Assembly: GCA_022826645.1 (NCBI GenBank)
Contig: JAJDUM010000033.1
Coordinates: forward strand, 1-64,000
From: Candidatus Poribacteria bacterium
Lineage (GTDB): Bacteria; Poribacteria; WGA-4E; PCPOR2b
Reading direction: 5' to 3'
DNA: 64,000 bases
Shown: positions 50,495 to 59,175 of the stretch, piece by piece
How the letters are laid out: each line of letters starts with the position of its first letter
Numbering within the stretch: position 1 is the first letter of the stretch
Notes under the pieces: generated by a model
Databases searched by the model: none
Told to the model about the DNA's origin: nothing
The model's input: only the letters and a program-made list of their open reading frames with translations
Program-made: the position numbers and the translations under genes

Positions 50495-51349
50495 ATGGGA
50501 CTTAGGCAAAGATGCTTATGTATGAGAATTGGTTTCTTGTTTGTGGTGCTTTATACAGTTTTTGTCTTGAGCTGTGAGGGACGTAGCGAGGCGGAGGAAG
50601 CGAAAACGACTCCGGCACCGGCAAGTGAGACCTCCGTAAAGCCGAAAGAACTTACCTTTGAATTGGTCAGGAGTATAGTATTCGCCGACGGCACCGAAGT
50701 GAAGTCTATCACCAAAGCGGATATTGAAGCCCTTAGAGATCGACCTATTGATATGGGTGGTAATAAAACGGATGGCGTAACACTGACAAGGAGCAGAAAA
50801 ACAAAGAGCAGACACGAGAAAAAAATCCATGTGCGTACGTGTAGGGAATATGATGCTGCGATTGAGGATGGCTACTACCCCTCCTCAACTTACGACATCT
50901 CAATGGCATCGTGGTTCAAGTATCCATGTGGAACCCTCAACTTACTTGAGAAAGCAACAATCCCACAACAAAGTTTCCTCCCAACTTCTGACAAGGCAGT
51001 GTTTGATTTAGAATTGCTCCCCCTTTCATTGTTTCCTGTCCTGACCGATTTTGAGCAGACATACGGGTATAACATTGAGAATGTGACATATCAAGATCGG
51101 GCGAATCAGGGGCTACTCAAGGTGACGGACAAAGGTGATAACCGGCTCATCTGCGAGGCCGACGAACTGAGGCAACATTTGACTGAAGTGGCACGCGCTG
51201 ACTTTAATAGCGACGGCATCGAAGATCTCCTGCTCTCCGAGGCGGTCCATGCCACACAGGGTACATACCGCACCTACAATCTTATCATTTTGACTCGAAA
51301 TTCAACGGATGACAAGTTTGAAAAGGTGGAACCGGATGATTCGGAATGA
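50495..51349 (+). CDS. predicted lipoprotein of unknown function, 284 aa
   Basis: An N-terminal hydrophobic segment (FLFVVLYTVFVLSCEGR) ends in a lipobox-like VLSC, so the mature protein probably starts at Cys27 and is membrane-anchored. The body has no recognised family. One calcium-dockerin-like loop is visible near the C-terminus (DFNSDGIEDLLL), and many charged residues lie between. AGGAG precedes the ATG. It is followed 72 nt later by another small envelope protein. Confidence 0.75.
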   Translation: MGLRQRCLCMRIGFLFVVLYTVFVLSCEGRSEAEEAKTTPAPASETSVKPKELTFELVRSIVFADGTEVKSITKADIEALRDRPIDMGGNKTDGVTLTRSRKTKSRHEKKIHVRTCREYDAAIEDGYYPSSTYDISMASWFKYPCGTLNLLEKATIPQQSFLPTSDKAVFDLELLPLSLFPVLTDFEQTYGYNIENVTYQDRANQGLLKVTDKGDNRLICEADELRQHLTEVARADFNSDGIEDLLLSEAVHATQGTYRTYNLIILTRNSTDDKFEKVEPDDSE

Positions 51350-51421
51350 CCGGCTGGGACTAAGGCGGATTTGAAGGTCATAATATCGTATATTGGGTGT
51401 AGTCGGAGGCAAGGGTAACAC

Positions 51422-51859
51422 ATGAACAGGCGAAGCTCTACCCTACAGATGGTCGGTTTTACCGTTGTGCTGCTTTTCGCCGTGGGATTGCTGTTGACGG
51501 GGCTCGGTGTGTTCGGTGTTCCGAGCGTAAACGACTTTCGGGATTGGGATAGCTACTATGAAAAACGCGATGCGCTTTGGGCGGAACAGGAAAAATTGTC
51601 CTTGGAATTCAATAAACTGCATCGGGAGATTGAGCCACTTGTATCCGGTTATTTTGATGCTCCTGATGGCTTTGCGGAGACACCAGAGGGAAGGGCAGCT
51701 AAGGAGGTGCTATTAGACAAACTGAAGGCACATCACTCCAAATCCAAGGCTTTGCAGAAAAAATCTGATAGATTGCAAAAAAAATCTGATAAACTGGATC
51801 GGCAATATCCTCCTGAACTCGTTTCCAAATACGCGCCCCACCCCAGTTATGATCGTTGA
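51422..51859 (+). CDS. small membrane-anchored coiled-coil protein of unknown function, 145 aa
   Basis: One transmembrane helix (VGFTVVLLFAVGLLLTGLGVFGV, about residues 11-34) is followed by a mostly helical charged domain (EQEKLSLEFNKLHREIEPL) and two repeats of LQKKSDRLQ/LQKKSDKLD. The C-terminus faces the periplasm if the positive N-terminus is inside. No family recognised. GAGGCAAGGG precedes the ATG. Confidence 0.7.
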   Translation: MNRRSSTLQMVGFTVVLLFAVGLLLTGLGVFGVPSVNDFRDWDSYYEKRDALWAEQEKLSLEFNKLHREIEPLVSGYFDAPDGFAETPEGRAAKEVLLDKLKAHHSKSKALQKKSDRLQKKSDKLDRQYPPELVSKYAPHPSYDR

Positions 51860-51906
51860 TGACCGTTGGATATAGGGGCGCAATGAATTGTGCTACTACT
51901 CACCTG

Positions 51907-52058
51907 AGTTGCTAGTTGTCCAGTCTGCTCGGCTTGGATAGACATATCCAAGCCATGTTCGTATATGTGCAGTGGATTTGTCAATCCACTGCGAGCCGTG
52001 AGGCGCCCAATTCAGTTCCCATTTTCCCGTTTCGTGACATTTCACATCACTAGCAACT
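51907..52058. repeat. three-way-junction repeat family C, copy 3, with 10-bp inverted ends
   Basis: The core (51927-51996) is GCTC/GAGC around GGCTTGGATA/TATCCAAGCC (loop GACA) and GCAGTGGATT/AATCCACTGC (loop TGTC). Outside it, AGTTGCTAGT (51907-51916) and ACTAGCAACT (52049-52058) form perfect 10-bp inverted ends. This element covers most of the 51860-52182 spacer; nothing else is seen there except a GAGGTG site before the next ATG. Confidence 0.75.
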
Positions 52059-52182
52059 TGCGTTACTATTTACTTGAACCAAAAATAATAACTGTGATTT
52101 TGGGCAGCGACGGAGAGATTGACATCTTTTTCCCGTCCCATTTCTCGCATATATTCGAAACTAAACATACTGAGGTGTAACT

Positions 52183-53202
52183 ATGTCGAATTACTCAAAG
52201 ACTTACCGCGTGGGTCTCGTTGGGAGCGGCGGCATTGCCCGGGCACACGGTACCGCTTGCCAAGCACTCGACGGTGCTGACCTTTCCGCTATCTGCGACC
52301 TTTCACAGGACGCATTAAATAATTATGGTGAACAGTTTGGCGTTCCAAACCGATACCTCGACTTAGACGATATGCTTGAGGACGCAAACTTGGATATCGC
52401 CATCCTCTGTAACTGGGGCGCAGTCCACGCCGAGACAGGGATTCAGATTGCCAAATCCCGGAAAGTGCGAGCCATCCTGTGCGAAAAGCCGTTCACCAAT
52501 AATGCAGCTGAAGCAAGAGAGATGGTCGCTGCGGCGCAAGAGAACGGTATCCTTCTCGCGGAAGCCTTCAAATTCCGCCATCATCCGATGCACCTCAAAG
52601 CGAAGGAGTTGGCGGAGGCGGGTGCTATTGGCGATGTGCTGACGATTCGTAGTACGTTCTGTTCGGGTGGCAGCGGTGCCGGTCCGGAAACGCGGAAACC
52701 GGAGAACAATTGGCGCTTTAACAAGGCAAAGGGCGGCGGTAGCGTCTACGACCTCGCCTGTTACTGCATCCATCAGGCGCGCTTTATGTTTAGCGCGGAT
52801 CCGATTCGCGTCTTTGCTTCGTCACAGCCGGGCTTAGAGGTTGATGACGCTATGTACATACTGCTCGTATTTCCAAACGACCGTACGGCGCAGATTTCTG
52901 TTGGGTTCAATACGGCGACCGCGCAGTACGTTGAAATCTGTGGGAGCGGAGGGATGCTCCGAATAGAAATCGCGTGGAACAACGAGAATCGGTCTGTGGA
53001 TCTGGAGCACCGGACCCCGGATGGAACGGAGTTCATCAACTTCGAACCGATCCATCAGTTCACGAATCAGCTCGCTCACCTGTGCGATTGCCTTGAAACG
53101 GGTCAACCGCACCGAATCCCGCCGGAGAACAGCATCAACCAGATGCGGACTATCGATGCGATCTTCGAATCCGCGGCGACGGGAAAAGCGGTGGAGATGT
53201 AG
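52183..53202 (+). CDS. Gfo/Idh/MocA family oxidoreductase
   Basis: A 339-residue NAD(P)-dependent dehydrogenase-type protein. The Rossmann motif is GLVGSGGIARAHG, the EKP motif is in AILCEKPFTNN (about residue 103), and the conserved YDLACYCIHQARF carries the DxxxH pair. GAGGTG precedes the ATG. An amidohydrolase gene starts 16 nt downstream, so the pair is probably an operon that oxidises and hydrolyses a sugar-like or lactone substrate. Confidence 0.9.
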   Translation: MSNYSKTYRVGLVGSGGIARAHGTACQALDGADLSAICDLSQDALNNYGEQFGVPNRYLDLDDMLEDANLDIAILCNWGAVHAETGIQIAKSRKVRAILCEKPFTNNAAEAREMVAAAQENGILLAEAFKFRHHPMHLKAKELAEAGAIGDVLTIRSTFCSGGSGAGPETRKPENNWRFNKAKGGGSVYDLACYCIHQARFMFSADPIRVFASSQPGLEVDDAMYILLVFPNDRTAQISVGFNTATAQYVEICGSGGMLRIEIAWNNENRSVDLEHRTPDGTEFINFEPIHQFTNQLAHLCDCLETGQPHRIPPENSINQMRTIDAIFESAATGKAVEM

Positions 53203-53218
53203 AAGGGAGTGCATAAAG

Positions 53219-54316
53219 ATGGAAGAGACGAAAACATTTAAGGGAGACGAGAAAGGACGACAACGGCGGAGATTCCCTGTTATTGATTGTGATATACATA
53301 ACACCCTATCTTCGGAGACGGTGTTATATCCGTATCTCTCCGAGCGTTGGCGTCGGCATCATCAGATGTTGGGCGCACCCGACCGTGTCGGTGGGTATGT
53401 CCCGCGTGGTATGCCCTACGGGGCGCGTTACGACGCTTGGACCCCCTCCGGTAACCGTCCGGGATCAGATCTAAACTACCTTCAGGAACAGCTGCTTGAT
53501 TTGTGGAATATTGAATATGGCATCCTGAACTGCTTGACCCCCGTCTGTGAGATGCCCAATCTGGAATATGCTGCAGCATTTGCGCGGGCAGTCAACGATT
53601 GGCAGATCGATGAGTGGTTGGATCCAGACCCAAGGCTTCGTGCGTCGATGATAGTGGTCTGTGACGATGGTAAGTTGGCGTCGCAGGAGATTAATCGGCT
53701 CGCCAAAGATTCGAGATTTGTCCAAATATTGCTGCTCGCACGCACAATGGAACCGTTGGGACGGCGCAAATACTGGGAGATGTACGAGGCTGCCGTGAGC
53801 CATGACCTGCCGATCGGAATTCACTTCACCGGCGTTGGTGTCGGTCCGATTACCGCCGTTGGTAAGCCCTCCCACTACATTGAAGATCACACTGGCATGA
53901 CGCAAGCGTTTCAGACACAGGTGACCAGTCTGGTCTGCGAGGGCGTTTTCGAGCATTTTCCGACGCTCAAGGTAGCCCTGATTGAGGGCGGCTTTGCCTG
54001 GCTCCCACCGCTGATGTGGCGGCTTGACCGCGCGTGGAAAAAGCTACGCGATGAGGTGCCCTACCTCAAACGGTTGCCGTCAGAGTACATCCGTGACCAT
54101 TTCTGGATGACGACCCAGCCGATCGAGGAACCGCCCAAACCGGAGTACTTTCAACAGCTGCTCCAACATATCAACGCCGATGAAAGGTTGATGTTTGCCA
54201 CCGACTATCCCCATTGGGACTTCGATTCCCCCGATCATACCCTACCGACGAATCTCCCTCCGGGGCTGAAGCGGAACATCATGGCAGAGAACGCCCGTGC
54301 GTTCTATCGGCTTTAA
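53219..54316 (+). CDS. amidohydrolase family protein (amidohydrolase-2)
   Basis: A 365-residue TIM-barrel hydrolase or decarboxylase. VIDCDIHNTL is the N-terminal metal motif (DxH instead of HxH). The body includes PIGIHFTGVGVG, LIEGGFAWLPPLMWRLD, and FATDYPHWDFDSPD with the late Asp. This resembles the ACMSD/gamma-resorcylate-decarboxylase-like branch. ATG 53219 is chosen because it follows the Gfo/Idh stop with the GAAGGGAG purine run; the frame from 53021 lies inside that gene. Confidence 0.88.
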   Translation: MEETKTFKGDEKGRQRRRFPVIDCDIHNTLSSETVLYPYLSERWRRHHQMLGAPDRVGGYVPRGMPYGARYDAWTPSGNRPGSDLNYLQEQLLDLWNIEYGILNCLTPVCEMPNLEYAAAFARAVNDWQIDEWLDPDPRLRASMIVVCDDGKLASQEINRLAKDSRFVQILLLARTMEPLGRRKYWEMYEAAVSHDLPIGIHFTGVGVGPITAVGKPSHYIEDHTGMTQAFQTQVTSLVCEGVFEHFPTLKVALIEGGFAWLPPLMWRLDRAWKKLRDEVPYLKRLPSEYIRDHFWMTTQPIEEPPKPEYFQQLLQHINADERLMFATDYPHWDFDSPDHTLPTNLPPGLKRNIMAENARAFYRL

Positions 54317-54364
54317 GAGTCGGGAGTGGAAGAACGGATAAAAGATTGCGAACAATTAGATGAG

Positions 54365-54380
54365 GGGTACTCATAAATCA
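54365..54380. repeat. 16-bp direct repeat, left side of hsdS
   Basis: GGGTACTCATAAATCA here and GGGTGCTCATAAATCA at 56047-56062 differ by one base and flank the hsdS region, 1,682 bp apart in the same orientation. Confidence 0.6.
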
Positions 54381-54432
54381 AACTACCGAAAAAGTGCAAT
54401 CAAACCACGTTTAATTCTAACATAATTTTTTG

Positions 54433-55737
54433 CTAAAAAACAATCTCTTTTTGTGCCTTAATCCGTTCAAGCAGGGCACTGGCAGGCTCATCGTTTGGGT
54501 CTTGCGGCACCAATCTCCCAGAGAAGGCTTTTTTGAGAATGGACTGCCGCAATTGCTCGGCGCGTCTCAGTTCTACCATAATGGTTTTCTCCACTTCGTC
54601 GACAACGGAGATCCGGGATTCGACTTCGGAGACGATGGCTTGTTGTTCAGGGAGTGGGGGAAGGGGAATTTCAAAGGTTTTGAGTTGGTTTCCCGTTATC
54701 GCATTAAAAGTTGTTCCAACGCCTCTGCCTGCGAGCACATCTTCATAAGCACGCATTAAATAGAGGAGGAAAAACGGCTCAATGCCATTTAACCCACGGA
54801 TTGCTGCAAGCCCTCTACCGATACAGGATTTTTCAGGGCATAAATTTGTCGGACCAACAGGTGCCCGGACAGAAATAAGCACATCTCCTTTTTCAGCGAT
54901 TTTTTTTGGTGCGGCACACCATTTTCGTGGCGTTGGGTAAGTTTCACCAAATTCAAGTTTACCTTGATAAAAAGGAAGCCCCTTTCGGTCAGTATTATAA
55001 GTTGATGATGGTGGGGATTGCCCCAATATGATTTCACTGGTTTCCTCTAATTTTGCCCAGACCCACCCATCGGGCAGATCGTTCTCAATTGATGTGGTAC
55101 GGTTGACTTCGCTCGGTTGCTCTGCCCGCCACGCCTCAGTCAGTTTCCCTTCAAAGGCGGCTTTCAGGACAGATTGACGATACCGCTTGAGTTGGGATTG
55201 TGCCTTGTGGAGCTCGTTTATTCCTGCGTCAAGTTTGGTGAAGAGTTCTTCGATTTTGGAAACGATACGGTGTTGTTCAAGGAGTGGGGGAAGGGGAATT
55301 TCAAAGGTTCTGAGTTGGTTTCCCGTTATCGCATTAAAAGTTGTTCCAACACCCCTGCCCGCGAGCACATCTTCGTAGGTACGCATTAAATAGAGGAGGA
55401 AAAACGGCTCAATGCCATTTAACCCACGGATTGCTGCAAGCCCTCTACCGACACAGGATTTTTCAGGGCATAAGTTCGTCGGACCGACGGGCGCCCGGAC
55501 AGAAATAAACACATCTCCTTTTTCAGCGATTTTTTTTGGTGCGGCACACCATTTTCGTGGCGTTGGGTAAGTTTTACCAAATTCAAGTTTACCTTGATAA
55601 AAAGGGAGCCCCTTTCGGTCAGTATTATAAGTCGATGACGGGGGCGATTGTCCCAATATGATTTCGCTGATTCTCTCCAAGGTCGTCCAGACCCACCCAT
55701 CAGGCAGATCGGACAAACCTACACCCGTTTCGCTCAT
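54433..55737 (-). CDS. hsdS: type I restriction-modification specificity subunit with two near-identical TRDs (orphan)
   Basis: HsdS reads the target DNA for the HsdM/HsdR enzyme, with one target-recognition domain (TRD) per half-site and conserved helices between. This 434-residue protein is a head-to-tail duplication: the two TRDs (residues 10-150 and 220-360) begin DLPDGWVW, end FEIPLPPL, and differ at about nine positions. At DNA level the unit repeats every 630 bp (54640-55080 and 55270-55710) without an indel. Conserved spacer helices (INELHKAQSQLKRYRQSVLKAAFEGKL and RRAEQLRQSILKKAFSGRL) are present. No hsdM or hsdR is near. Nearly equal TRDs predict a symmetric, palindromic two-part target. 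Confidence 0.9.
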   Translation of the reverse strand: MSETGVGLSDLPDGWVWTTLERISEIILGQSPPSSTYNTDRKGLPFYQGKLEFGKTYPTPRKWCAAPKKIAEKGDVFISVRAPVGPTNLCPEKSCVGRGLAAIRGLNGIEPFFLLYLMRTYEDVLAGRGVGTTFNAITGNQLRTFEIPLPPLLEQHRIVSKIEELFTKLDAGINELHKAQSQLKRYRQSVLKAAFEGKLTEAWRAEQPSEVNRTTSIENDLPDGWVWAKLEETSEIILGQSPPSSTYNTDRKGLPFYQGKLEFGETYPTPRKWCAAPKKIAEKGDVLISVRAPVGPTNLCPEKSCIGRGLAAIRGLNGIEPFFLLYLMRAYEDVLAGRGVGTTFNAITGNQLKTFEIPLPPLPEQQAIVSEVESRISVVDEVEKTIMVELRRAEQLRQSILKKAFSGRLVPQDPNDEPASALLERIKAQKEIVF

Positions 55738-56428
55738 ATCACACCCTTCCTTGGGTTCATTGATTTTGTTCTCTCCGTCATGATTATATTGGATATTTCA
55801 CCTGCAACAAACATACGGTTTCGCTGCCATCCGGTTATTTCCCTGGGTATTTTCTGTTAACATTTTTATCGCTTTACGTTTAATGAGAGACAGTGTTATT
55901 AACATTATCTAGCGACCTCCCTGAAGTGCGTAAATCTTATGTAAATATTACCCTATTTTCTAAATATTATCCAGCCCCCCCACTTTTATCCCTGAGAAAA
56001 ACACCTAGGGCAACGTTTGGTGCCGATCTCAACGTCAATTATTTTAGGGTGCTCATAAATCATAAATAGGCGTCAATACGCTTGTACATCAGGAGAGGGA
56101 TCTCCGCAGCCCAAACCCACAGTGAGAAAGATTTACCAGTCTTGATGCGCCCGCTCAAATGCTGCTTTGGTGTGATTCAGCTAATAATCCGTGCTATCTG
56201 CGCCCTCCGTTTAATCTGCGATTCAGACAAATAGCACATGTCGCCCCGCTGCGGCTAAGTGCACCAATGCACTGCATCGCGTTTCAGGTTCCGGTTTCTA
56301 TCCTGTAAATCCCTAAATCCTGCCTGTCCCGATCTATCGGGGAGAATCCTGATTCAGATGGCTTTGAATCCCGCCTGTCCCGATTCCATCGGGGATTTAT
56401 CGGGACAATAATTATGAGCACTCTTCAC
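55738..56428. other. spacer without a gene, repeat remnants
   Basis: No supported gene. It contains the right copy of the hsdS-flanking direct repeat (56047-56062), an inverted TTATGAGCACTC (about 56411) and words from other repeats (CGTAAATCTTATG, CACATGTCGCCCCG, CCCGATCTATCGGGG, CGATTCCATCGGGG, GGGATTTATCGGG). The sequence is locally AT-rich just upstream of hsdS. Confidence 0.5.
56047..56062. repeat. 16-bp direct repeat, right side of hsdS
   Basis: Partner of 54365-54380 (15 of 16 bases equal). The pair may be an insertion footprint of the 1.68-kb hsdS segment or two copies of a dispersed repeat end. Confidence 0.6.
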
Positions 56429-57625
56429 TTATCTCTCATAGCCGGTTAGTTCGACGTACCCGTGGCCGCTGACTACTGCACCACCGATCTGACCGCTTAC
56501 CTGCACGGCACCCTCCCAATACGTGAAACTCGCACGAAACTCTTGGTTCGGGATGAGCGGTTCGACCTGAAGGGCGATCGTTAATTCCGGAAAGGTAATG
56601 TCCCAACCGGAGGGATAGGTAGCACCGCTCTCCGGGCTTGTCCACTGCCGGGTTGGGGTCAGTGTGAAATCCGTCTTCCGAACGCGTAGCTGCCGTCCAT
56701 CGGGGTATACCAAAGTACCTTCAAACGTCTGTGGATCGCATGACTGGTCTGACCGGCGCAGGCAGTACAACATCAATGCAGTCCCATCTTCCAACTGCAA
56801 GCTGAACCAATCCCACCCCACGAATCCCTCACCGAGGAAACTGGTGCCGAACTCATGATCCATCCAACTAATCCCACGGACAGCTACCGTTCTGCCATTA
56901 ACGGTGATCTCGCCAGCGGTTTCCATCCCAACGAGACTGTAGTAATAGGTCGCATTTCCCAATTCGGGTCCCTTTTGGCTCAAACCTCGGTCTCCGTGCA
57001 GTATCGGTGGACGTGTCTGCCGCAGGTCGAGCGATAATCCAATCTGCGATTCTGCCTCGATGTGATCGGAGGTTGAAGGCACATGTAGGCGCATCACGTC
57101 CGGCTCTGTTTCTGTGGCAGACCAATCTTCCAGCCAGACCTTGTAGGTCGGCTCTCCCGTTGCCCCCGCCAATCCGCCTGCCCCTCGACTTCGACGTTCA
57201 AAGCAGAAATACTCACCCTGCGCTGCGTCCGTAACGGCAAAATGCGCCATGTAGACCTGGTTCGTGGCAAAATGTGAGGTCCGCTCTGGCATTTGGGGTG
57301 TCAGCGCAAAGCGGAAAAAGGTTAATTGATAACCGAACGCCTTCCCATCGTCTGCCTGTAGATTGCCGGTATAATACCACCACTCGATCTGATACTCCGG
57401 ATGTGCCCCGTGATCGCGTGGGAACTGCAGCGTCATCGGCGCTAACGCACGGGCAAATCCTGCATCGGTTTCGGTACTCAATACATCACTGACACCGGTG
57501 GAATTGCGCTGTGACTCCACATGATTCGCGCTTCCAATCAGTGCCAAGCTTACAATCCATAAATAAAAAATGAAGGGCGGTCTAATGGGCTTCAATTGAG
57601 TTGATTGTGTCGTCAATTCTGGCAC
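56429..57625 (-). CDS. lipocalin-like AttH/CrtC family protein
   Basis: A 398-residue protein with an N-terminal export or anchor segment (PFIFYLWIVSLALIGSANH). The two lipocalin-like domains of the AttH/carotenoid 1,2-hydratase-like family are recognised from QIEWWYYTGNL (about residue 79), HFAVTDAAQGEYFCFERR, and SWMDHEFGTSFLGEGFVGWDWFSLQLEDG. Characterised members bind lipids or act on carotenoids. Start is GTG 57625; the ribosome-binding site (GAGAGT) is poor. Its promoter region is shared with the divergent NIPSNAP gene. Confidence 0.85.
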   Translation of the reverse strand: MPELTTQSTQLKPIRPPFIFYLWIVSLALIGSANHVESQRNSTGVSDVLSTETDAGFARALAPMTLQFPRDHGAHPEYQIEWWYYTGNLQADDGKAFGYQLTFFRFALTPQMPERTSHFATNQVYMAHFAVTDAAQGEYFCFERRSRGAGGLAGATGEPTYKVWLEDWSATETEPDVMRLHVPSTSDHIEAESQIGLSLDLRQTRPPILHGDRGLSQKGPELGNATYYYSLVGMETAGEITVNGRTVAVRGISWMDHEFGTSFLGEGFVGWDWFSLQLEDGTALMLYCLRRSDQSCDPQTFEGTLVYPDGRQLRVRKTDFTLTPTRQWTSPESGATYPSGWDITFPELTIALQVEPLIPNQEFRASFTYWEGAVQVSGQIGGAVVSGHGYVELTGYER

Positions 57626-57715
57626 ACTCTCAGAGATTTTTGTGTTTACAAAACAGACTGTCTAATGTAATATACGCGCGTAAGATACATCTTAATCTTC
57701 CTTAGATTCTAACAC

Positions 57716-57737
57716 TTCGGAAAACCTCATTTCCGAA
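57716..57737. promoter_or_regulatory. perfect 8-bp inverted repeat, possible operator
   Basis: TTCGGAAA and TTTCCGAA are separated by ACCTCA. It lies between divergent genes, 28 nt before the NIPSNAP ATG and near its likely -10 region (TATATT), so repressor binding or a leader hairpin are both possible. Confidence 0.4.
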
Positions 57738-57765
57738 CTATATTTGACTGATAAGGAGTAACGCC

Positions 57766-58386
57766 ATGATCTATGAAATACGGACCTACAACCTGAAGGT
57801 GGGACAACTTCCGGAATACTGGGAGCGTTTCGGCGAGAAACTACCAGCGCGTCAAGAATTATCGAAACTGGGTGGGCATTGGTACACTGAAGCGGGACCG
57901 TTGAATCAGATGGTTGCCATCTGGCCCTATGAAAGCCTTGAACAACGCGCTGAAATCCGACGTACTGCAGAGGCGGGACCGGATCCGATATGGCCCCCCG
58001 ATACAAGCGATCTCATCGCCTCGATGGTATCTGAGATCTTTCTGCCAGCCCCATTTATGACTCCCTTGGGTGATAGAGATATTGGACCTATCTATGAGAT
58101 GCGTATATACACCTATCCTGCGGAGGGGATGCCGCAAGTGCTGGATGCATGGGGCGCGGCCGTTACCGAGCGCGAGAAGTTCTCGCCGTTGGCGGGCTGC
58201 TGGTACTCAGAATACGGTGGGCTTAATAACTTCATCCATGTATGGGCGTATAGGAGTTTTGAGGAGCGTCTTCGGATACGGGCGGAGACACGGGAGCAGG
58301 GCGTTTGGCCCCCCAAAGGGTCTGTTAGACCTCTCACACAGGAAAGTAAGATCCTGCTTCCCGCACCTTTTTCGCCGATGCAGTGA
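57766..58386 (+). CDS. NIPSNAP family protein, two domains
   Basis: A 206-residue protein made of two ferredoxin-like NIPSNAP domains. Each begins with IYEIRTYNLK or IYEMRIYTYP and has a matching centre (LGGHWYTEAGPLNQMVAIWPY; LAGCWYSEYGGLNNFIHVWAY), so it is an internal duplication. It forms a compact dimeric-barrel-like unit on its own. AAGGAG precedes the ATG. The function of bacterial members is unknown. Confidence 0.88.
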   Translation: MIYEIRTYNLKVGQLPEYWERFGEKLPARQELSKLGGHWYTEAGPLNQMVAIWPYESLEQRAEIRRTAEAGPDPIWPPDTSDLIASMVSEIFLPAPFMTPLGDRDIGPIYEMRIYTYPAEGMPQVLDAWGAAVTEREKFSPLAGCWYSEYGGLNNFIHVWAYRSFEERLRIRAETREQGVWPPKGSVRPLTQESKILLPAPFSPMQ

Positions 58387-58402
58387 ACGTGAAACCCCTT
58401 GG

Positions 58403-58452
58403 TTCATTTGTTCATTGGTACATTAATGAACTAGTGAACTAATGAACTAAAC
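58403..58452. repeat. repeat E (GAACTAAT-type hairpin), copy 1
   Basis: Sequence around GTTCATTGGTACATTAATGAACTAGTGAACTAATGAAC forms overlapping hairpins. A similar stretch is at 61770-61840. Both lie just after a stop codon, so they may act as transcript ends. Confidence 0.5.
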
Positions 58453-58560
58453 CGGTTTCTGTTACACAATTGCCTAACATGAATCAAAAACTTTTGCTGC
58501 GATTCGCTAATGCGAATTCATTCCTGCGGCCTTACAGACCGAATATGGTTGACCGCACAG

Positions 58561-59175
58561 TCAGTCGTAGCAAAGTTGGCTCTCCAGGTCTTTAGCAAAA
58601 AAGAAATCGAGTCCGTGACCGCAGTAGCCCAATTCTGTGTCTGCTCCGGGAAGCGCAGCGTACAGGTAAAAGGCAGGTTTCAGTTTGGCAAGAATGTCGC
58701 TGCCGGAAGGTTCTTTTGGAACCTCCACGACCTGCGTTCCATTTTTTAGGGATGATGTCTTCTCTGCGGTGAACCCAATAATTTCATAACTGCCAAAGTT
58801 TCCACCTTTGTACTTATCGGGAACCTTGATTCGGAATGTTCCCTTCTTTTTACCGGTGGTATCCACCTTTAGCCAGCCGACCGGACCCAGATATTCCGTC
58901 TCCTGATTCACGGTGTCGTGCAACCACGCGAAAATCGCACGGCGACCCTTGGGCATCTTTAGCCCTTTATAAGTCCCTCGAAATTCGTTTGCCGCTTCAT
59001 CGTATATAATGGTTCCCTTAGGGCTATTATCTTTCTTAAAATCGTAGCCGTCTATAAGGAACCCACCGTACATTGGCTGGACATGTTGCGCTTTGTTCTG
59101 TTGGCTCTGAACTGCCCACGCTATGCAGCAGATCGCGGCAGCGAATACCAGTAGGAACAACATCTTCGGTTTCAT
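58561..59175 (-). CDS. exported protein of unknown function, 204 aa
   Basis: A signal peptide is clear (KPKMLFLLVFAAAICCIAWAVQ, cleavage probably after AVQ). The mature part has beta-strand-like segments (TKKKGTFRIKVPDKYKGG, YEIIGFTAEKTS) and Cys at both ends. It resembles small anti-sigma-type or cohesin-like extracytoplasmic domains, but no family can be named. AAGGAGAATAAG precedes the ATG. It stands alone between plus-strand genes. Confidence 0.75.
   Translation of the reverse strand: MKPKMLFLLVFAAAICCIAWAVQSQQNKAQHVQPMYGGFLIDGYDFKKDNSPKGTIIYDEAANEFRGTYKGLKMPKGRRAIFAWLHDTVNQETEYLGPVGWLKVDTTGKKKGTFRIKVPDKYKGGNFGSYEIIGFTAEKTSSLKNGTQVVEVPKEPSGSDILAKLKPAFYLYAALPGADTELGYCGHGLDFFFAKDLESQLCYD

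Noticed and set aside
51965-52180. 71-codon open frame before the Gfo/Idh gene at 52183
   Set aside because: It runs through the hairpins of a family C repeat and ends at the next gene; not protein-like.
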